From Aminithiophilus ramosus (GTDB lineage Bacteria; Synergistota; Synergistia; Synergistales; Aminithiophilaceae), in contig NZ_CP072943.1 in the NCBI RefSeq assembly GCF_018069705.1, positions 1,923,453-1,987,452 of the forward strand: a stretch of DNA of 64,000 nucleotides. Direction: 5' to 3'. A program made the translations under genes and the position numbers. This document shows, one piece after another, positions 34,373-44,047 of the stretch (its first letter is position 1; each line of letters begins with the position of its first letter). The notes beneath the pieces were generated by a model. The model saw nothing but the letters and a program-made list of their open reading frames with translations, was not told the DNA's origin and did not search any database.

Positions 34373-34888
34373 CTAGGCTTCCTGGGCCTCGACCCGATCC
34401 TTGCCGCGAAGGCGAAGGATTTCCTCGGGCGAGCGCATGGCCTTGACGGCCGCCATCGTCGCGTAGGCGACGTTGACGGGGTTGGAGGTGCGACCGATGA
34501 CCTTGGTCAGAACGTCCTTGACGCCGCCGAGCTCCATGATGGCGCGCACGACGGCTCCGGCGATGACGCCCGTACCGGGAGCGGCGGGGCGGAGGAGAAC
34601 TTCGGCGGCGCCGAAGTGACCGATGATGGGGTGGGGAATGGAGCTCCCCACCTGCTTGAGGTCGATCATGTTCTTGGTGGCCTTGTCGATGCCCTTGCGG
34701 ACGGCCTCGGAGATTTCCCGGGCCTTGCCGATGCCGAGACCGACGCGGCTGCGACCGTCACCGACGACGACGAGGACGCTGAAGCGGAAGCGTTTGCCGC
34801 CCTTGACGACCTTGCTGACGCGGTTGATGGAGACGACGCGCTCGGTGAACTCCGACGTCTTGGCGTTGATGGGTTTCCTTCCTGCCAT
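34373..34888 (-). CDS. rpsE: 30S ribosomal protein S5
   Basis: 171 residues with the double-stranded RNA-binding-like N domain (RVVSINRVSKVVKGGKRFRF) and the C domain (HPIIGHFGAAEVLLRPAAPG). S5 helps fidelity and mRNA unwinding at the entry channel. Confidence 0.98.
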   Translation of the reverse strand: MAGRKPINAKTSEFTERVVSINRVSKVVKGGKRFRFSVLVVVGDGRSRVGLGIGKAREISEAVRKGIDKATKNMIDLKQVGSSIPHPIIGHFGAAEVLLRPAAPGTGVIAGAVVRAIMELGGVKDVLTKVIGRTSNPVNVAYATMAAVKAMRSPEEILRLRGKDRVEAQEA

Positions 34889-34902
34889 GCTGGGAGCCCT
34901 CC

Positions 34903-35268
34903 CTAAAACTCGAGACCGGCTTCGCGGGCAGCCTCGGCGAGGGCCTTGACCCTGCCATGGAACATGTGACCGCCCCGGTCGAAGACGACCTTTTTGATCC
35001 CCTTGGCCGTGGCACGCTCCGCCACGAGCTTGCCGACGACCATGGCGGCCTCGACGTCGCCGGTGCCTTCGAGCGTGCCTTTGAGTTCGCGGTCCATCGT
35101 CGAGGCGGCGACAAGGGTGAAACCCCGCTCGTCGTCGATGACCTGGGCATAGATGTGCTGAAGACTCCGGAAAACCGAAAGCCGCGGCCGCTCAGCCGTC
35201 CCGGAGAGGTGACGGCGGAGCCGACGGTGCCGGATGAGTCGCATGTCGTTTCTGCTGCGTGCCTTCAT
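34903..35268 (-). CDS. rplR: 50S ribosomal protein L18
   Basis: 121 residues, containing [20 protein letters not shown] and [20 protein letters not shown] near the C-terminus. It binds 5S rRNA with L5 and L25-type proteins in the central protuberance. Confidence 0.98.
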   Translation of the reverse strand: MKARSRNDMRLIRHRRLRRHLSGTAERPRLSVFRSLQHIYAQVIDDERGFTLVAASTMDRELKGTLEGTGDVEAAMVVGKLVAERATAKGIKKVVFDRGGHMFHGRVKALAEAAREAGLEF

Positions 35269-35285
35269 CGGCGTTCACCTACCTC

Positions 35286-35825
35286 CTATTTGGATCCGGC
35301 CTTGCCGGCCTTGCGGATGACATACTCTCCGACGTAGCGGATGCCCTTGCCCTTGTAGGGCTCGGGAGGACGGAAGCCGCGGATTTCCGAGGCGACCTGC
35401 CCCACGACCTGACGGTCGATGCCCGAGACGGAGATCTTCGTGGGGCCCTCCGTGGCGAGATCGATCCCCTGAGGGGGATCGTACTCGACGGGGTGGGAGA
35501 AACCCAGGCTCAGGACGAGTTTGCGTCCCTGCATCTGAGCCCTCCAGCCGACGCCGATGATCTCGAGATCCTTGCGGAAGCCCTGGCTGACGCCCTGAAC
35601 CATGTTGGCCAGGAGAGCCCGGGTCATCCCGTGAAAGGCCCTGTCGGCCTTCTCGTCGCTGCCGCGGGTGACGTGAAGCGCGTCGCCCTCGGCAGTCACC
35701 GTGATGGAAGGAACGACGGACAGAGAAAGTTCGCCCTTGGGGCCTCTGACGTGGACGGAACTCTCCTGAACTTCTGCCGTGACCCCCTTGGGGAGTGCCA
35801 CGGGCTTACGGCCGATGCGAGACAT
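35286..35825 (-). CDS. rplF: 50S ribosomal protein L6
   Basis: 179 residues (MSRIGRKPVALPKGVTAEVQ) with two tandem L6 domains. The C-terminal PEPYKGKGIRYVGEYVIRKAG is diagnostic. It lies at the base of the L7/L12 stalk near the factor-binding site. The ATG at 35825 follows GGGAGGTGG. Confidence 0.98.
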   Translation of the reverse strand: MSRIGRKPVALPKGVTAEVQESSVHVRGPKGELSLSVVPSITVTAEGDALHVTRGSDEKADRAFHGMTRALLANMVQGVSQGFRKDLEIIGVGWRAQMQGRKLVLSLGFSHPVEYDPPQGIDLATEGPTKISVSGIDRQVVGQVASEIRGFRPPEPYKGKGIRYVGEYVIRKAGKAGSK

Positions 35826-35841
35826 CAGTGTCCACCTCCCG

Positions 35842-36246
35842 CTACCAGACGAAGCAGACGACTTCGCCGCCCAATCCACGCTTCCGGGCGTTCGAATCGG
35901 TCATCAGCCCTTCCGGCGTCGAAATGACCGCGACGCCGAGGCCGCCCATGACTTTGGGCAGCTCGTCCTTGCCTGCATAGATACGACGTCCGGGCTTGCT
36001 GATGCGCCGGAGTCCCTGGATGACCCGCTCACGATTGGGGCCGTAGCTCAGGTAGATGCGCACGACGGAATAGGGCTGCTTGGCGTCGTTGATGACCTTG
36101 AAATTGCGCACATAACCTTCGGCCTTGAGAATCTTGGCCAGCTCGACCTTCATCTTGCTCAGAGGAACGTCAACGGAGTCGTGGAAGACCATGTTGCCGT
36201 TTCTGATGCGCGTGAGCATATCCGCGACAGGATCGTTCACGAACAT
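35842..36246 (-). CDS. rpsH: 30S ribosomal protein S8
   Basis: 134 residues: [20 protein letters not shown] at the start, and [29 protein letters not shown] (read as two adjoining segments) at the end. S8 binds the central domain of 16S rRNA. Confidence 0.98.
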   Translation of the reverse strand: MFVNDPVADMLTRIRNGNMVFHDSVDVPLSKMKVELAKILKAEGYVRNFKVINDAKQPYSVVRIYLSYGPNRERVIQGLRRISKPGRRIYAGKDELPKVMGGLGVAVISTPEGLMTDSNARKRGLGGEVVCFVW

Positions 36247-36274
36247 GAGTATTGCCTCCTTTGCCGCCTACCCA

Positions 36275-36460
36275 CTACCAGCTGGACTTGACAACGCCGG
36301 GGATTTTCCCCTCGCGAGCCAGCTTGCGGAAGCAGCAACGGCACATGTCGAATTTACGCATATAGGAGTGGACACGGCCACAGAGAGGGCAACGCGTGTA
36401 GCTGCGCACCTTGAACTTGGGCTCTCTCTGCTGCTTTACCTTCAGTGCCTTACGGGCCAT
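36275..36460 (-). CDS. rpsZ: 30S ribosomal protein S14, zinc-binding type Z
   Basis: 61 residues, the short zinc form, with C24/C27 and C40/C43 and the C-terminal [13 protein letters not shown]. It binds the 30S head. This form is usual in Gram-positive and many deep-branching bacteria; proteobacteria generally use the longer zinc-free form. Confidence 0.98.
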   Translation of the reverse strand: MARKALKVKQQREPKFKVRSYTRCPLCGRVHSYMRKFDMCRCCFRKLAREGKIPGVVKSSW

Positions 36461-36473
36461 TTCGTCTGCCTCC

Positions 36474-37016
36474 TTAGCGGGTGAAGGGCATCCCCAGCTC
36501 TGTGAGCAGGGCGAGGGCCTCTTCGTCGTTTCGGGCGGTGGTGACGATGGAGAGGTTCATCCCCCGAGGACGGATCACCTTGTCGTAATTGATCTCGGGG
36601 AAGATGAGCTGCTCCTTCAGGCCGAGGTTGTAATTGCCGCGGCCGTCGAAGCCTCGGCGGGAGATGCCCTGAAAGTCCTTGATGCGGGGCAGGGCGACGG
36701 CGATGACCCGATCGAGGAACTCCCACATCCGAACGCCGCGGAGCGTGACGCAGCAGGCCACGGGCATGCCCTCGCGAATCTTGAACCCGGCGACGGACTT
36801 CTTGGCCCGCTTCAGAAGGGGCTTCTGTCCCGTGATGATGGTCAGCTCCGACAGGGAGGCGTCCATGTACTTGATGTCGGTCTTGGCCTCGTTGACGCCG
36901 ATGTTGACGACGATCTTGACGAGACGGGGGACCTCCATGACGTTGGCGAAGGAGAACTGCTTCTGCAGCCTGGGCGAGGTCTCCTCCAGGTATTTCTGCT
37001 TAAGACGTGGGATCAT
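36474..37016 (-). CDS. rplE: 50S ribosomal protein L5
   Basis: 180 residues, starting [20 protein letters not shown], with [19 protein letters not shown]. It links 5S rRNA to the central protuberance. The ATG at 37016 was chosen by homology; 14 extra codons upstream overlap the end of rplX. Confidence 0.98.
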   Translation of the reverse strand: MIPRLKQKYLEETSPRLQKQFSFANVMEVPRLVKIVVNIGVNEAKTDIKYMDASLSELTIITGQKPLLKRAKKSVAGFKIREGMPVACCVTLRGVRMWEFLDRVIAVALPRIKDFQGISRRGFDGRGNYNLGLKEQLIFPEINYDKVIRPRGMNLSIVTTARNDEEALALLTELGMPFTR

Positions 37017-37030
37017 GCTCCTACTCCCTC

Positions 37031-37357
37031 CTAGACCTTGTCCACGATCTCGCCGCACTTCTTGCAGACGCGGACCTTGCGGCCGTCCTCGAGGAAGGCG
37101 CGACCGACGCGGGTGGCCTTGCCGCAGGAGGGGCAGACAAGCTGAACTTTGGAAGCGTAGATGGGAGCTTCCTGCTTGACCAGACCGCCCTGAGGGCTCT
37201 TGGCCGAGGGGCGGACGTGCTTGGTCACGACGTTGACTCCCTCGACGACGACGAGGTCACGGTCGGGGATGCGACGGAGAATCTTGCCCTCTTTTTTGGC
37301 ATCCTTGCCGGTGATGACGCAGACGGTGTCCCCTTTTCTGATTCTCATCTTGCCCAT
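37031..37357 (-). CDS. rplX: 50S ribosomal protein L24 with Cys4 site
   Basis: 108 residues with the KOW motif at the start ([19 protein letters not shown]). A C-terminal Cys4 pair is present (C75/C78 and C98/C101). It initiates 50S assembly. The start may be the first ATG or the fourth codon (MRIRKGD). Confidence 0.97.
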   Translation of the reverse strand: MGKMRIRKGDTVCVITGKDAKKEGKILRRIPDRDLVVVEGVNVVTKHVRPSAKSPQGGLVKQEAPIYASKVQLVCPSCGKATRVGRAFLEDGRKVRVCKKCGEIVDKV

Positions 37358-37369
37358 AGCGAGGCCCTC

Positions 37370-37738
37370 CTAAACGACTTCAGGCGCCAGGGAGACGATG
37401 CGCATGTACTTCTTCTCCCGAAGCTCCCGAGCTACGGGACCGAAGATGCGGGTCCCCTTAGGATCGCCGTTGTTGTCGATGATGACGGCGGCGTTGTCGT
37501 CGAAGCGGACGTAGGAGCCGTCGCGGCGCCTCACCTCTTTTTTGGTCCGGACGATGACGGCCTTGACGACCTTCCCCTTCTCGATGTTGCTGTTGGGGAT
37601 GGCCTCCCTCACGGAGGCGACGATGACGTCGCCCACCGATCCGTAGCGCCGGAAGCTGCCGCCCTGGACCTGAATGCACATGAGCTTCTTGGCGCCCGAG
37701 TTGTCGGCCACATTGAGTACGGTGCGGAGTTGGATCAT
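37370..37738 (-). CDS. rplN: 50S ribosomal protein L14
   Basis: 122 residues, [20 protein letters not shown], the standard L14 sequence throughout. It lies at the intersubunit bridge B5/B8 and is the binding site of silencing factor RsfS. Confidence 0.98.
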   Translation of the reverse strand: MIQLRTVLNVADNSGAKKLMCIQVQGGSFRRYGSVGDVIVASVREAIPNSNIEKGKVVKAVIVRTKKEVRRRDGSYVRFDDNAAVIIDNNGDPKGTRIFGPVARELREKKYMRIVSLAPEVV

Positions 37739-37741
37739 GGC

Positions 37742-38041
37742 CTACTTCTCCTCCTCGACGGCCTTGCCGGCGACGGTAAGGACTGGAGCGCGCTCGATGA
37801 TCTCGGCGAGGCGCCAGCACTTGTGGCGGCTCAGAGGACGAGTCTCTTCGATGCGCACCTTGTCTCCGGTCCGACAGGTGTTCTCCTCGTCGTGGGCCTT
37901 GTACTTTTTGTAGCGGCGAACCGGCTTCCCGTACAGCGGGTGCTTGGACGTCGTGTCGATGCGCACGACGATGGTCTTGTCCATTTTATCGCTGACGACG
38001 ACGCCGATCCGCTCCTTACGATGGGCCTTGCGTTCCTCCAT
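37742..38041 (-). CDS. rpsQ: 30S ribosomal protein S17
   Basis: 99 residues with [19 protein letters not shown] and [21 protein letters not shown]. An OB-fold primary 16S rRNA binder. The few N-terminal residues ([10 protein letters not shown]) are extra and basic. Confidence 0.98.
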   Translation of the reverse strand: MEERKAHRKERIGVVVSDKMDKTIVVRIDTTSKHPLYGKPVRRYKKYKAHDEENTCRTGDKVRIEETRPLSRHKCWRLAEIIERAPVLTVAGKAVEEEK

Positions 38042-38047
38042 CGCCCT

Positions 38048-38263
38048 TTACCCCCTTACGACGGAACGATCGGCTTCGCGTTCCTTCTCACCGGCGATGG
38101 TGAGAATCCGCGCGATCGTCCGCTTCACTTCGCGGATGCGACTGGTGTTCTGAAGCTGCCCGATGGCACTCTGAAAACGGAGGTTGAAAAGTTCCTCTTT
38201 GTACTGGAGATGCCTCTCGCGAAGCTCATCCAGATTCAGATCCCGAAGCTCCTTGTTACGCAT
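38048..38263 (-). CDS. rpmC: 50S ribosomal protein L29
   Basis: 71 residues forming two long helices (LNLDELRERHLQYKEELFNL and RIREVKRTIARILTIAGEKE). It lies by the peptide exit tunnel, near the SRP and trigger-factor site. Confidence 0.97.
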   Translation of the reverse strand: MRNKELRDLNLDELRERHLQYKEELFNLRFQSAIGQLQNTSRIREVKRTIARILTIAGEKEREADRSVVRG

Positions 38264-38265
38264 CT

Positions 38266-38688
38266 CTACTCACCACCCAATCCCTCGCGGGCCACGACGC
38301 GAACCTTGATGGGCAGCTTGTGGGCCGCCGTGCGGAAGGCCGCTTCGACAACTTCGCGGGAGACACCGGAGACCTCGAACATGATCCGGCCCCGCTTGAC
38401 GGGAGCCACCCAGTACTCCGTGGCTCCTTTTCCTTTGCCCATCCGCGTTTCGATGGGTTTTCTTGTGAAGGGACGGTCGGGGAAGATACGGATCCAGATC
38501 TTGCCGCCCTTTTTCATCTTACGCGAGATGGCGACGCGGGAGGCCTCGATCTGGCGGGCCGTGATCCACCCGCACTGGAGAGCCTGAAGCCCGAACTCCC
38601 CGAAGTGAACCTCTTTGCCGCCTTTGGCCATGCCGCGCAGAGGACGACGATGAGGCTTGCGGTACTTGACGCGCTTGGGCATCAGCAT
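38266..38688 (-). CDS. rplP: 50S ribosomal protein L16
   Basis: 140 residues starting [20 protein letters not shown], with [27 protein letters not shown] (in two adjoining parts). It lies near the A site and is needed for 50S maturation. The start is the ATG at 38688, behind AAAGGAGGTAAAG. Confidence 0.98.
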   Translation of the reverse strand: MLMPKRVKYRKPHRRPLRGMAKGGKEVHFGEFGLQALQCGWITARQIEASRVAISRKMKKGGKIWIRIFPDRPFTRKPIETRMGKGKGATEYWVAPVKRGRIMFEVSGVSREVVEAAFRTAAHKLPIKVRVVAREGLGGE

Positions 38689-38695
38689 GGCGTCT

Positions 38696-39364
38696 TTACC
38701 TCCTTTCCTTCTCCTCGACGGGACGCTGATCGACGAGGAGAGGGGCCTTGCCCTTGTAGATCCAGACCTTGACGCCGATGACGCCGTAGACGGTCTTGGC
38801 CTCGGCAAGGCCGAAATCGATGTCGGCCCTCAGCGTCGAGAGGGGGAGCTGTCCTTCGAGATACCACTCGGTCCGGGCGATCTCGGCTCCGCCGAGACGG
38901 CCGGCGCACTGGATCTTGATCCCCTTGGCGCCCGATTTCATGGCGCGGAAGATGGACTGCTTCATGGCGCGGCGGAAGCTGATACGGCGTTCCAGCGAGG
39001 AGGCGACGCCCTCGGCGACGATCTGAGCTTCCTTGTCGGGGCTCTTGATCTCCTGGATGTTGATCATGACCCTCTGACCGGTGATCTTCTGGAGCGCGTC
39101 GCGGACATCCTGGATCTCCTGGCCGCCCTTGCCGATGACGACACCAGGCCGTGCGGTCCAAATGGTGAAGCGGATGACGTTGCCGATGCGCTCGATCTCG
39201 ACCTTGGAAACTCCGGCATGGCCCCAACGCTTCTTGACCCAGTCGCGAAGACGAAGGTCTTCATGAAGCTTCTTGGCGTAATCCCTGCCACCGGCGAACC
39301 ACTTGGACTCCCAATCGCGGATGACGCCGATGCGGTAGCCTACCGGGTGAACTTTCTGACCCAT
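38696..39364 (-). CDS. rpsC: 30S ribosomal protein S3
   Basis: 222 residues: [20 protein letters not shown], a KH domain ([20 protein letters not shown]) and the C-terminal [20 protein letters not shown]. It forms the mRNA entry channel with S4 and S5. Confidence 0.98.
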   Translation of the reverse strand: MGQKVHPVGYRIGVIRDWESKWFAGGRDYAKKLHEDLRLRDWVKKRWGHAGVSKVEIERIGNVIRFTIWTARPGVVIGKGGQEIQDVRDALQKITGQRVMINIQEIKSPDKEAQIVAEGVASSLERRISFRRAMKQSIFRAMKSGAKGIKIQCAGRLGGAEIARTEWYLEGQLPLSTLRADIDFGLAEAKTVYGVIGVKVWIYKGKAPLLVDQRPVEEKERR

Positions 39365-39377
39365 TCGTCACCCCTCC

Positions 39378-39710
39378 TTAGCGTTCCGCCACGACGACGG
39401 TGATGTGACTCGTGCGATGGCGATAGGGATGGGCTCTTCCCATGGAGACGGGGCGAAAGCGCTTCATGCTCGGCCCCTGATCGGAGTAGGCGAGCTTGAC
39501 GAAGAGCCTGTCCAGATCCATCCCGAAGTTGTGCTCCGCATTCGCGGCAGCGCTCTTGAGCACTTTTTCAATGACGGTGGCGGCCTTATTCGGCGTGAAC
39601 CGAAGGGAGATCAGCGCCTCGTCGACCTTTTTCCCCTGAATCAGAGCCAGCACCTGTCGCGCCTTGGTGGGCGAGACGCGGACCTGCTTGGCCATGGCCT
39701 TGGCTTCCAT
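39378..39710 (-). CDS. rplV: 50S ribosomal protein L22
   Basis: 110 residues, MEAKAMAKQVRVSPTKARQV and the beta-hairpin GPSMKRFRPVSMGRAHPYRH that lines the exit tunnel and contacts macrolides. No insertion is seen in the loop. Confidence 0.98.
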   Translation of the reverse strand: MEAKAMAKQVRVSPTKARQVLALIQGKKVDEALISLRFTPNKAATVIEKVLKSAAANAEHNFGMDLDRLFVKLAYSDQGPSMKRFRPVSMGRAHPYRHRTSHITVVVAER

Positions 39711-39725
39711 GAACGTACCTCCTCG

Positions 39726-40007
39726 CTACTTCACGCGGGTGGAACGTTCCTGTCCCGCGTGCCCGCCGAACTTGCGGGTCGGGGCGAACTCTCCGAGCTT
39801 GTGCCCCACCATGTTTTCGCTGACGTAGACGGGGATATGCGTCTTGCCGTTGTGGATGGCGATCGTGTGGCCGATCATGGGCGGCACGATCGTCGAACGG
39901 CGCGACCAGGTCTTGATGACCTTCTTGGCCCCCGATTCGTTCATGTTCTCGACCTTGCGGAGCAGCTTGAGCTCTACAAAGGGCCCTTTTTTCGTGGAAC
40001 GAGCCAT
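39726..40007 (-). CDS. rpsS: 30S ribosomal protein S19
   Basis: 93 residues, [20 protein letters not shown] and [20 protein letters not shown] near the end. It lies in the 30S head and forms a complex with S13. Confidence 0.98.
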   Translation of the reverse strand: MARSTKKGPFVELKLLRKVENMNESGAKKVIKTWSRRSTIVPPMIGHTIAIHNGKTHIPVYVSENMVGHKLGEFAPTRKFGGHAGQERSTRVK

Positions 40008-40024
40008 ATTCGACCCTCCTCAGC

Positions 40025-40852
40025 CTACTTGGCGTACCGGCGACGCACGATGAATTTGTCCGAAACCTTGCGCTTGCGAGTCCGGTATCCCTTCGCCGGA
40101 GTCCCCCAGGGAGAGACAGGGTGTTTGTTGGACTTGCTCCGTCCCTCGCCGCCGCCCATGGGGTGGTCGCAGGGATTCATCACCATGCCGCGGACCTTGG
40201 GCCGACGGCCGAGCCAACGGGTCTTTCCGGCCTTGCCGACGGAGATGTTCTCATGCTCCTCGTTTCCGACCTGGCCGACCGTGGCCATGCACTCGACGAG
40301 AATCATCCGCATCTCGCCGCTGGGCAGGCGGAGGGTGGCGTACTTGCCCTCCTTGGCCATGATCTGGGCCGCCACTCCGGCCGCGCGGACCATGGCACCG
40401 CCCCGGCCGGGCTGCATCTCGATGTTGTGGACGAAGGTGCCGACGGGAATGTCCCTCAGCTTGGCGGCGTTGCCGGGCTTGATGTCCACGCCCGGTCCGG
40501 CCTGGATCATCTGGCCGACGGAAAGGCCGTTGGGGGCCAGGATGTAGCGCTTTTCCCCGTCGAGATAATGGATGAGGGCGATCCGCGCCGAGCGGTTGGG
40601 ATCGTACTCGATGGTGGCGACCCGGCCGGGAACGCCCAGCTTGTCGCGCTTGAAGTCGATGACGCGGTAGTAGCGCTTGTTGCCGCCGCCGCGGTGCCGC
40701 ATGGTGACGCGGCCCGTGTTGTTGCGCCCGGCCTTCTTGCGGATCGGCTCGAGCAGGCTGCGCTCCGGCTCGGCGCAGGTGATCTCCTCGTAGGTGGAGA
40801 TCGTCATGTGCCGACGTCCGGGAGTGACAGGCTTGAAAATTTTGATACCCAT
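40025..40852 (-). CDS. rplB: 50S ribosomal protein L2
   Basis: 275 residues, [20 protein letters not shown]. The strongly conserved [20 protein letters not shown] near residue 225 includes the histidine linked to peptidyl-transferase assembly. The ATG at 40852 was chosen by homology. Confidence 0.98.
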   Translation of the reverse strand: MGIKIFKPVTPGRRHMTISTYEEITCAEPERSLLEPIRKKAGRNNTGRVTMRHRGGGNKRYYRVIDFKRDKLGVPGRVATIEYDPNRSARIALIHYLDGEKRYILAPNGLSVGQMIQAGPGVDIKPGNAAKLRDIPVGTFVHNIEMQPGRGGAMVRAAGVAAQIMAKEGKYATLRLPSGEMRMILVECMATVGQVGNEEHENISVGKAGKTRWLGRRPKVRGMVMNPCDHPMGGGEGRSKSNKHPVSPWGTPAKGYRTRKRKVSDKFIVRRRYAK

Positions 40853-40872
40853 GGCTGGATCCTCCCCTCGCC

Positions 40873-41169
40873 CTAGGCGTTGGCGCCTTCGAAGAATTCG
40901 ATGCGCTCGCCCGGAGCAAGCGTCACGATGGCCTTTTTCCACGAGCGCGAGCGGCCGAGAAAAGCGCCAAGCCTCTTCGGCTTGGAGCGGACCTGGATGG
41001 TGTTGACCTTCTCGACTTTGACCTTGAAGGCCTCCTGGACGGCCTCTTTGATCTGGATCTTGTTGGCCTGAGGCAGGACCTCGAAGGTGTACTTGTTCTG
41101 CTCCATCATGCGATTGCTCTTCTCGGTGATGACGGGCCGAACGATTATATCATGAGCCAGGAGCTTCAT
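40873..41169 (-). CDS. rplW: 50S ribosomal protein L23
   Basis: 98 residues, [20 protein letters not shown] and [20 protein letters not shown]. It surrounds the tunnel exit and is a docking point for trigger factor and SRP. It overlaps rplD by four bases. Confidence 0.98.
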   Translation of the reverse strand: MKLLAHDIIVRPVITEKSNRMMEQNKYTFEVLPQANKIQIKEAVQEAFKVKVEKVNTIQVRSKPKRLGAFLGRSRSWKKAIVTLAPGERIEFFEGANA

Positions 41170-41798
41170 CGACCGAACACCTCCTCGATTCGGGTGACGG
41201 CTTCGGCGCTGAGGATGAGGTGCTCGTGGTTGAGGATGTCGTAGACGTTGAGGCTGTCTACGTGGAGAATCCGGGCGCCGGGAATGTTCTTGGTGGAACG
41301 GATCACGGCGTCGTTGGACTCGTGGAGCACCACGAGCGGCTTTTTCGTCGCCTGCACTTTGTCGAGAAAGCCCAGCATGACCTTCGTCCTGGGGGCGTCA
41401 AGACCGACGCAGTCGACGAGGAGAAGCCTCTCGTCCTGGACCTTGAGCGTGAGAGCGCTCCTGAGAGCCAGGCGGCGGACCTTGCGGTTCACCTTCTGGC
41501 TGTAGTCGCGGGGATGAGGACCGTGGGCCACACCGCCGCCGACCCAGATGGGCGACGTGGTGCTGCCGTGACGGGCCCGGCCGGTGTGCTTCTGCCGCCA
41601 GGGCTTCTTGCCGCCGCCGGCCACGTCGCCGCGACGCTTGCAGTCGTGCGTCCCCTGACGGCGATTGGCCAGCTGTGCCACGACGACCTGATGCATGGCC
41701 GGAACGTGGACGGGGGCCGAGAAGACGGCGTCCGAAAGGGTGACCTCACCGACGACTTCGCCCTGTAGATTGTACTGCTTCACGATAGGCATCGTCAT
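41166..41798 (-). CDS. rplD: 50S ribosomal protein L4
   Basis: 210 residues, with the tunnel loop [20 protein letters not shown]. In E. coli L4 represses the S10 operon, but no matching leader is visible upstream of rpsJ here. The start may be the first ATG or MPIVKQYN two codons later. Confidence 0.98.
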   Translation of the reverse strand: MTMPIVKQYNLQGEVVGEVTLSDAVFSAPVHVPAMHQVVVAQLANRRQGTHDCKRRGDVAGGGKKPWRQKHTGRARHGSTTSPIWVGGGVAHGPHPRDYSQKVNRKVRRLALRSALTLKVQDERLLLVDCVGLDAPRTKVMLGFLDKVQATKKPLVVLHESNDAVIRSTKNIPGARILHVDSLNVYDILNHEHLILSAEAVTRIEEVFGR

Positions 41799-41820
41799 TT
41801 ACCCTCCTTTCAAACGGCCG

Positions 41821-42447
41821 CTACTTCTGCTTCCGGACCACAACGAGGCCGTTGCGTGCCCCGGGGATGGCCCCCCGGACCAAAAGCAGGTTGTTCTCGC
41901 TGTCGATGGCGACGACGACGAGATTGCGAACGGTGACCCTCTCGTCTCCCATCTGGCCCGGCATGGTCTGACCTTTGAAGACTTTGCCGGGATAGCTGGA
42001 GGCGCCGCTCGATCCGGGACGACGATGGAACTTCGAGGCGCCGTGAGTCGAGGGACCGCGGTTGCCGTTGTGGCGCTTGATGAAACCTGCGAAACCCTTG
42101 CCCTTGCTCGTTCCCGTCACGTCGACCTTCTCTCCGGCCTCGAAGAGGGTCACGTCGAGGACCTTCCCCACTTCGTAGCCTTCGATGGAGTCGAGACGGA
42201 ACTCGCGGAGCCAGCGGCAGGCGTCGACGCCGGCCTTTTTGAACTGCCCCTCCATGGGTCTGGTGACCTTGTGGGGCTTGATGGCGCCGAATCCGACCTG
42301 GACGGCCCTGTAGCCGTTGGTCTTCTCGTCGCGCAGGGCCGTGACGGGACAGGGGCCGGCCTCGACGACGGTGACGGGAACGGCCCGCCCCGCCTCGTCG
42401 AAGATCTGCGTCATGCCCAGCTTGCGTCCCAGGATGCCGATAGTCAT
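41821..42447 (-). CDS. rplC: 50S ribosomal protein L3
   Basis: 208 residues, MTIGILGRKLGMTQIFDEAG, and the loop containing RRPGSSGASSYPGKVFKGQT that reaches the peptidyl-transferase centre. Second gene of the S10 group. Confidence 0.98.
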   Translation of the reverse strand: MTIGILGRKLGMTQIFDEAGRAVPVTVVEAGPCPVTALRDEKTNGYRAVQVGFGAIKPHKVTRPMEGQFKKAGVDACRWLREFRLDSIEGYEVGKVLDVTLFEAGEKVDVTGTSKGKGFAGFIKRHNGNRGPSTHGASKFHRRPGSSGASSYPGKVFKGQTMPGQMGDERVTVRNLVVVAIDSENNLLLVRGAIPGARNGLVVVRKQK

Positions 42448-42478
42448 CGCTCTTCCACTCCTTTGCTCAGAGCTCCCC

Positions 42479-42784
42479 TTACAGCTTGATCTGGATGTCC
42501 ACGCCCGAGGGGAGATTCAGCTGCATAAGGGCCTCCATCGTCTTTTGCGTGGGTCCGACAATGTCGATCAGCCGCTTATGAGTTCTGATTTCGAACTGTT
42601 CCCGCGCGTCCTTGTCCTTGTGAGGGGACTTGAGGACCGTGTACTTGTTGATCTCCGTCGGCAGGGGGATGGGGCCCGAGACCTGGGCTCCCGTCCTCTG
42701 GGCGGTGTCGGCGATCTGCGAGGCCGAGCTGTCCAGCACTCTGTGATCGAAGGCCTTCAATTTGATGCGAATATTCTTGGTCAA
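42479..42784 (-). CDS. rpsJ: 30S ribosomal protein S10 with TTG start
   Basis: 101 residues reading (M)[21 protein letters not shown]10 also acts as NusE in antitermination. Homology begins exactly at a TTG at 42784, and no ATG or GTG lies at the right place, so TTG is taken as the start. GAAGGGGG lies nine bases upstream and is part of a mini hairpin (42795-42805). The gene is 22 bases after tuf. Confidence 0.94.
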   Translation of the reverse strand: MTKNIRIKLKAFDHRVLDSSASQIADTAQRTGAQVSGPIPLPTEINKYTVLKSPHKDKDAREQFEIRTHKRLIDIVGPTQKTMEALMQLNLPSGVDIQIKL

Positions 42785-42806
42785 GGCTGAAAACCCCCTT
42801 CGGGGA

Positions 42807-44006
42807 TTACTTGTCGAGGATTTCGGTGACGACACCGGCTCCGACGGTGCGGCCCCCTTCGCGAACGGCGAAGCGCAGGCCCGGCTCCAGAGCTACGGGA
42901 ACGATCAACTTCACCTCGAACGTCGCATTATCTCCAGGCATGACCATTTCCACGCCCTCGGCCAGCTTGATCTCCCCCGTCACGTCCGTCGTCCGGAAGT
43001 AGAACTGGGGCTTGTATCCCGAGAAGAAGGGCGTGTGGCGGCCTCCCTCTTCCTTCTTCAGGACGTAGACCTCGGCGTAGAAGTGCTTGTGCGGCAGGAT
43101 CGAGCCCGGCTTGGCGATGACCTGACCGCGCTCCACGTCTTCCTTGCCGATTCCCCGCAGAAGAAGACCCACGTTGTCTCCGGCGATCGCCTCGTCGAGG
43201 ATCTTGCGGAACATTTCGATGGACGTGCAGACCGTCTTGCGCGTGTCCCGCATGCCCACCACTTCCACTTCCATCCCCGACTTCAGAATGCCCCGCTCGA
43301 TACGGCCCGTCACGACCGTGCCGCGCCCGGTGATGGTGAAGACGTCTTCAACGGGCATGATGAAGGGCTTCTCCGTGTCGCGGATCGGCTCCGGAATGGC
43401 ATTGTCGCAGGCGTCCATCAGTTCCCAGATGCAGTCCGCCCACTTGTCCCCCTTCGTGCCGGGACCTTCGAGGGCCTTCAGCGCCGATCCGCGCACGACC
43501 GGAAGGTCGTCCCCGGGGAACTCGTACTTGCCCAGGAGATCGCGCACTTCCATCTCCACCAGGTCCAGAAGCTCGTCGTCGTCGACCATGTCCACCTTGT
43601 TCATGAACACGACCAGCGCCGGCACGTTGACCTGACGGGCCAGCAGAACGTGCTCCCGCGTCTGCGGCATGGGACCGTCGGCCGCCGAGACGACCAGGAT
43701 TCCCCCGTCCATCTGCGCCGCGCCGGTGATCATGTTCTTGATGTAGTCGGCGTGACCGGGGCAGTCGATGTGCGCGTAGTGCCGCTTCTCCGACTGGTAC
43801 TCCACGTGGGCGATGTTGATCGTGATCCCGCGCTCACGCTCCTCGGGCGCCTTGTCGATGTTCTCGAAGGCCGTGAAGTCGGCGAATCCCGCCTTGGAGA
43901 GCACGTAGGTGATGGCCGCCGTCAGCGTCGTCTTGCCGTGGTCGATGTGGCCGATCGTTCCGATGTTCAGGTGAGGCTTGTTTCTTGCAAAATGCTCCTT
44001 TGCCAT
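42807..44006 (-). CDS. tuf: Elongation factor Tu
   Basis: 399 residues. The P-loop is GHIDHGKTT (20-28), switch I is [17 protein letters not shown] and G3 is [10 protein letters not shown]-Tu brings aminoacyl-tRNA to the ribosome. It sits between fusA and rpsJ, joining the str and S10 operons into one unit. One tuf copy is in the window. Confidence 0.98.
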   Translation of the reverse strand: MAKEHFARNKPHLNIGTIGHIDHGKTTLTAAITYVLSKAGFADFTAFENIDKAPEERERGITINIAHVEYQSEKRHYAHIDCPGHADYIKNMITGAAQMDGGILVVSAADGPMPQTREHVLLARQVNVPALVVFMNKVDMVDDDELLDLVEMEVRDLLGKYEFPGDDLPVVRGSALKALEGPGTKGDKWADCIWELMDACDNAIPEPIRDTEKPFIMPVEDVFTITGRGTVVTGRIERGILKSGMEVEVVGMRDTRKTVCTSIEMFRKILDEAIAGDNVGLLLRGIGKEDVERGQVIAKPGSILPHKHFYAEVYVLKKEEGGRHTPFFSGYKPQFYFRTTDVTGEIKLAEGVEMVMPGDNATFEVKLIVPVALEPGLRFAVREGGRTVGAGVVTEILDK

Positions 44007-44047
44007 GGACGTTTCCCTCCCTATGAATATTCAACAGGCTTTCTATT

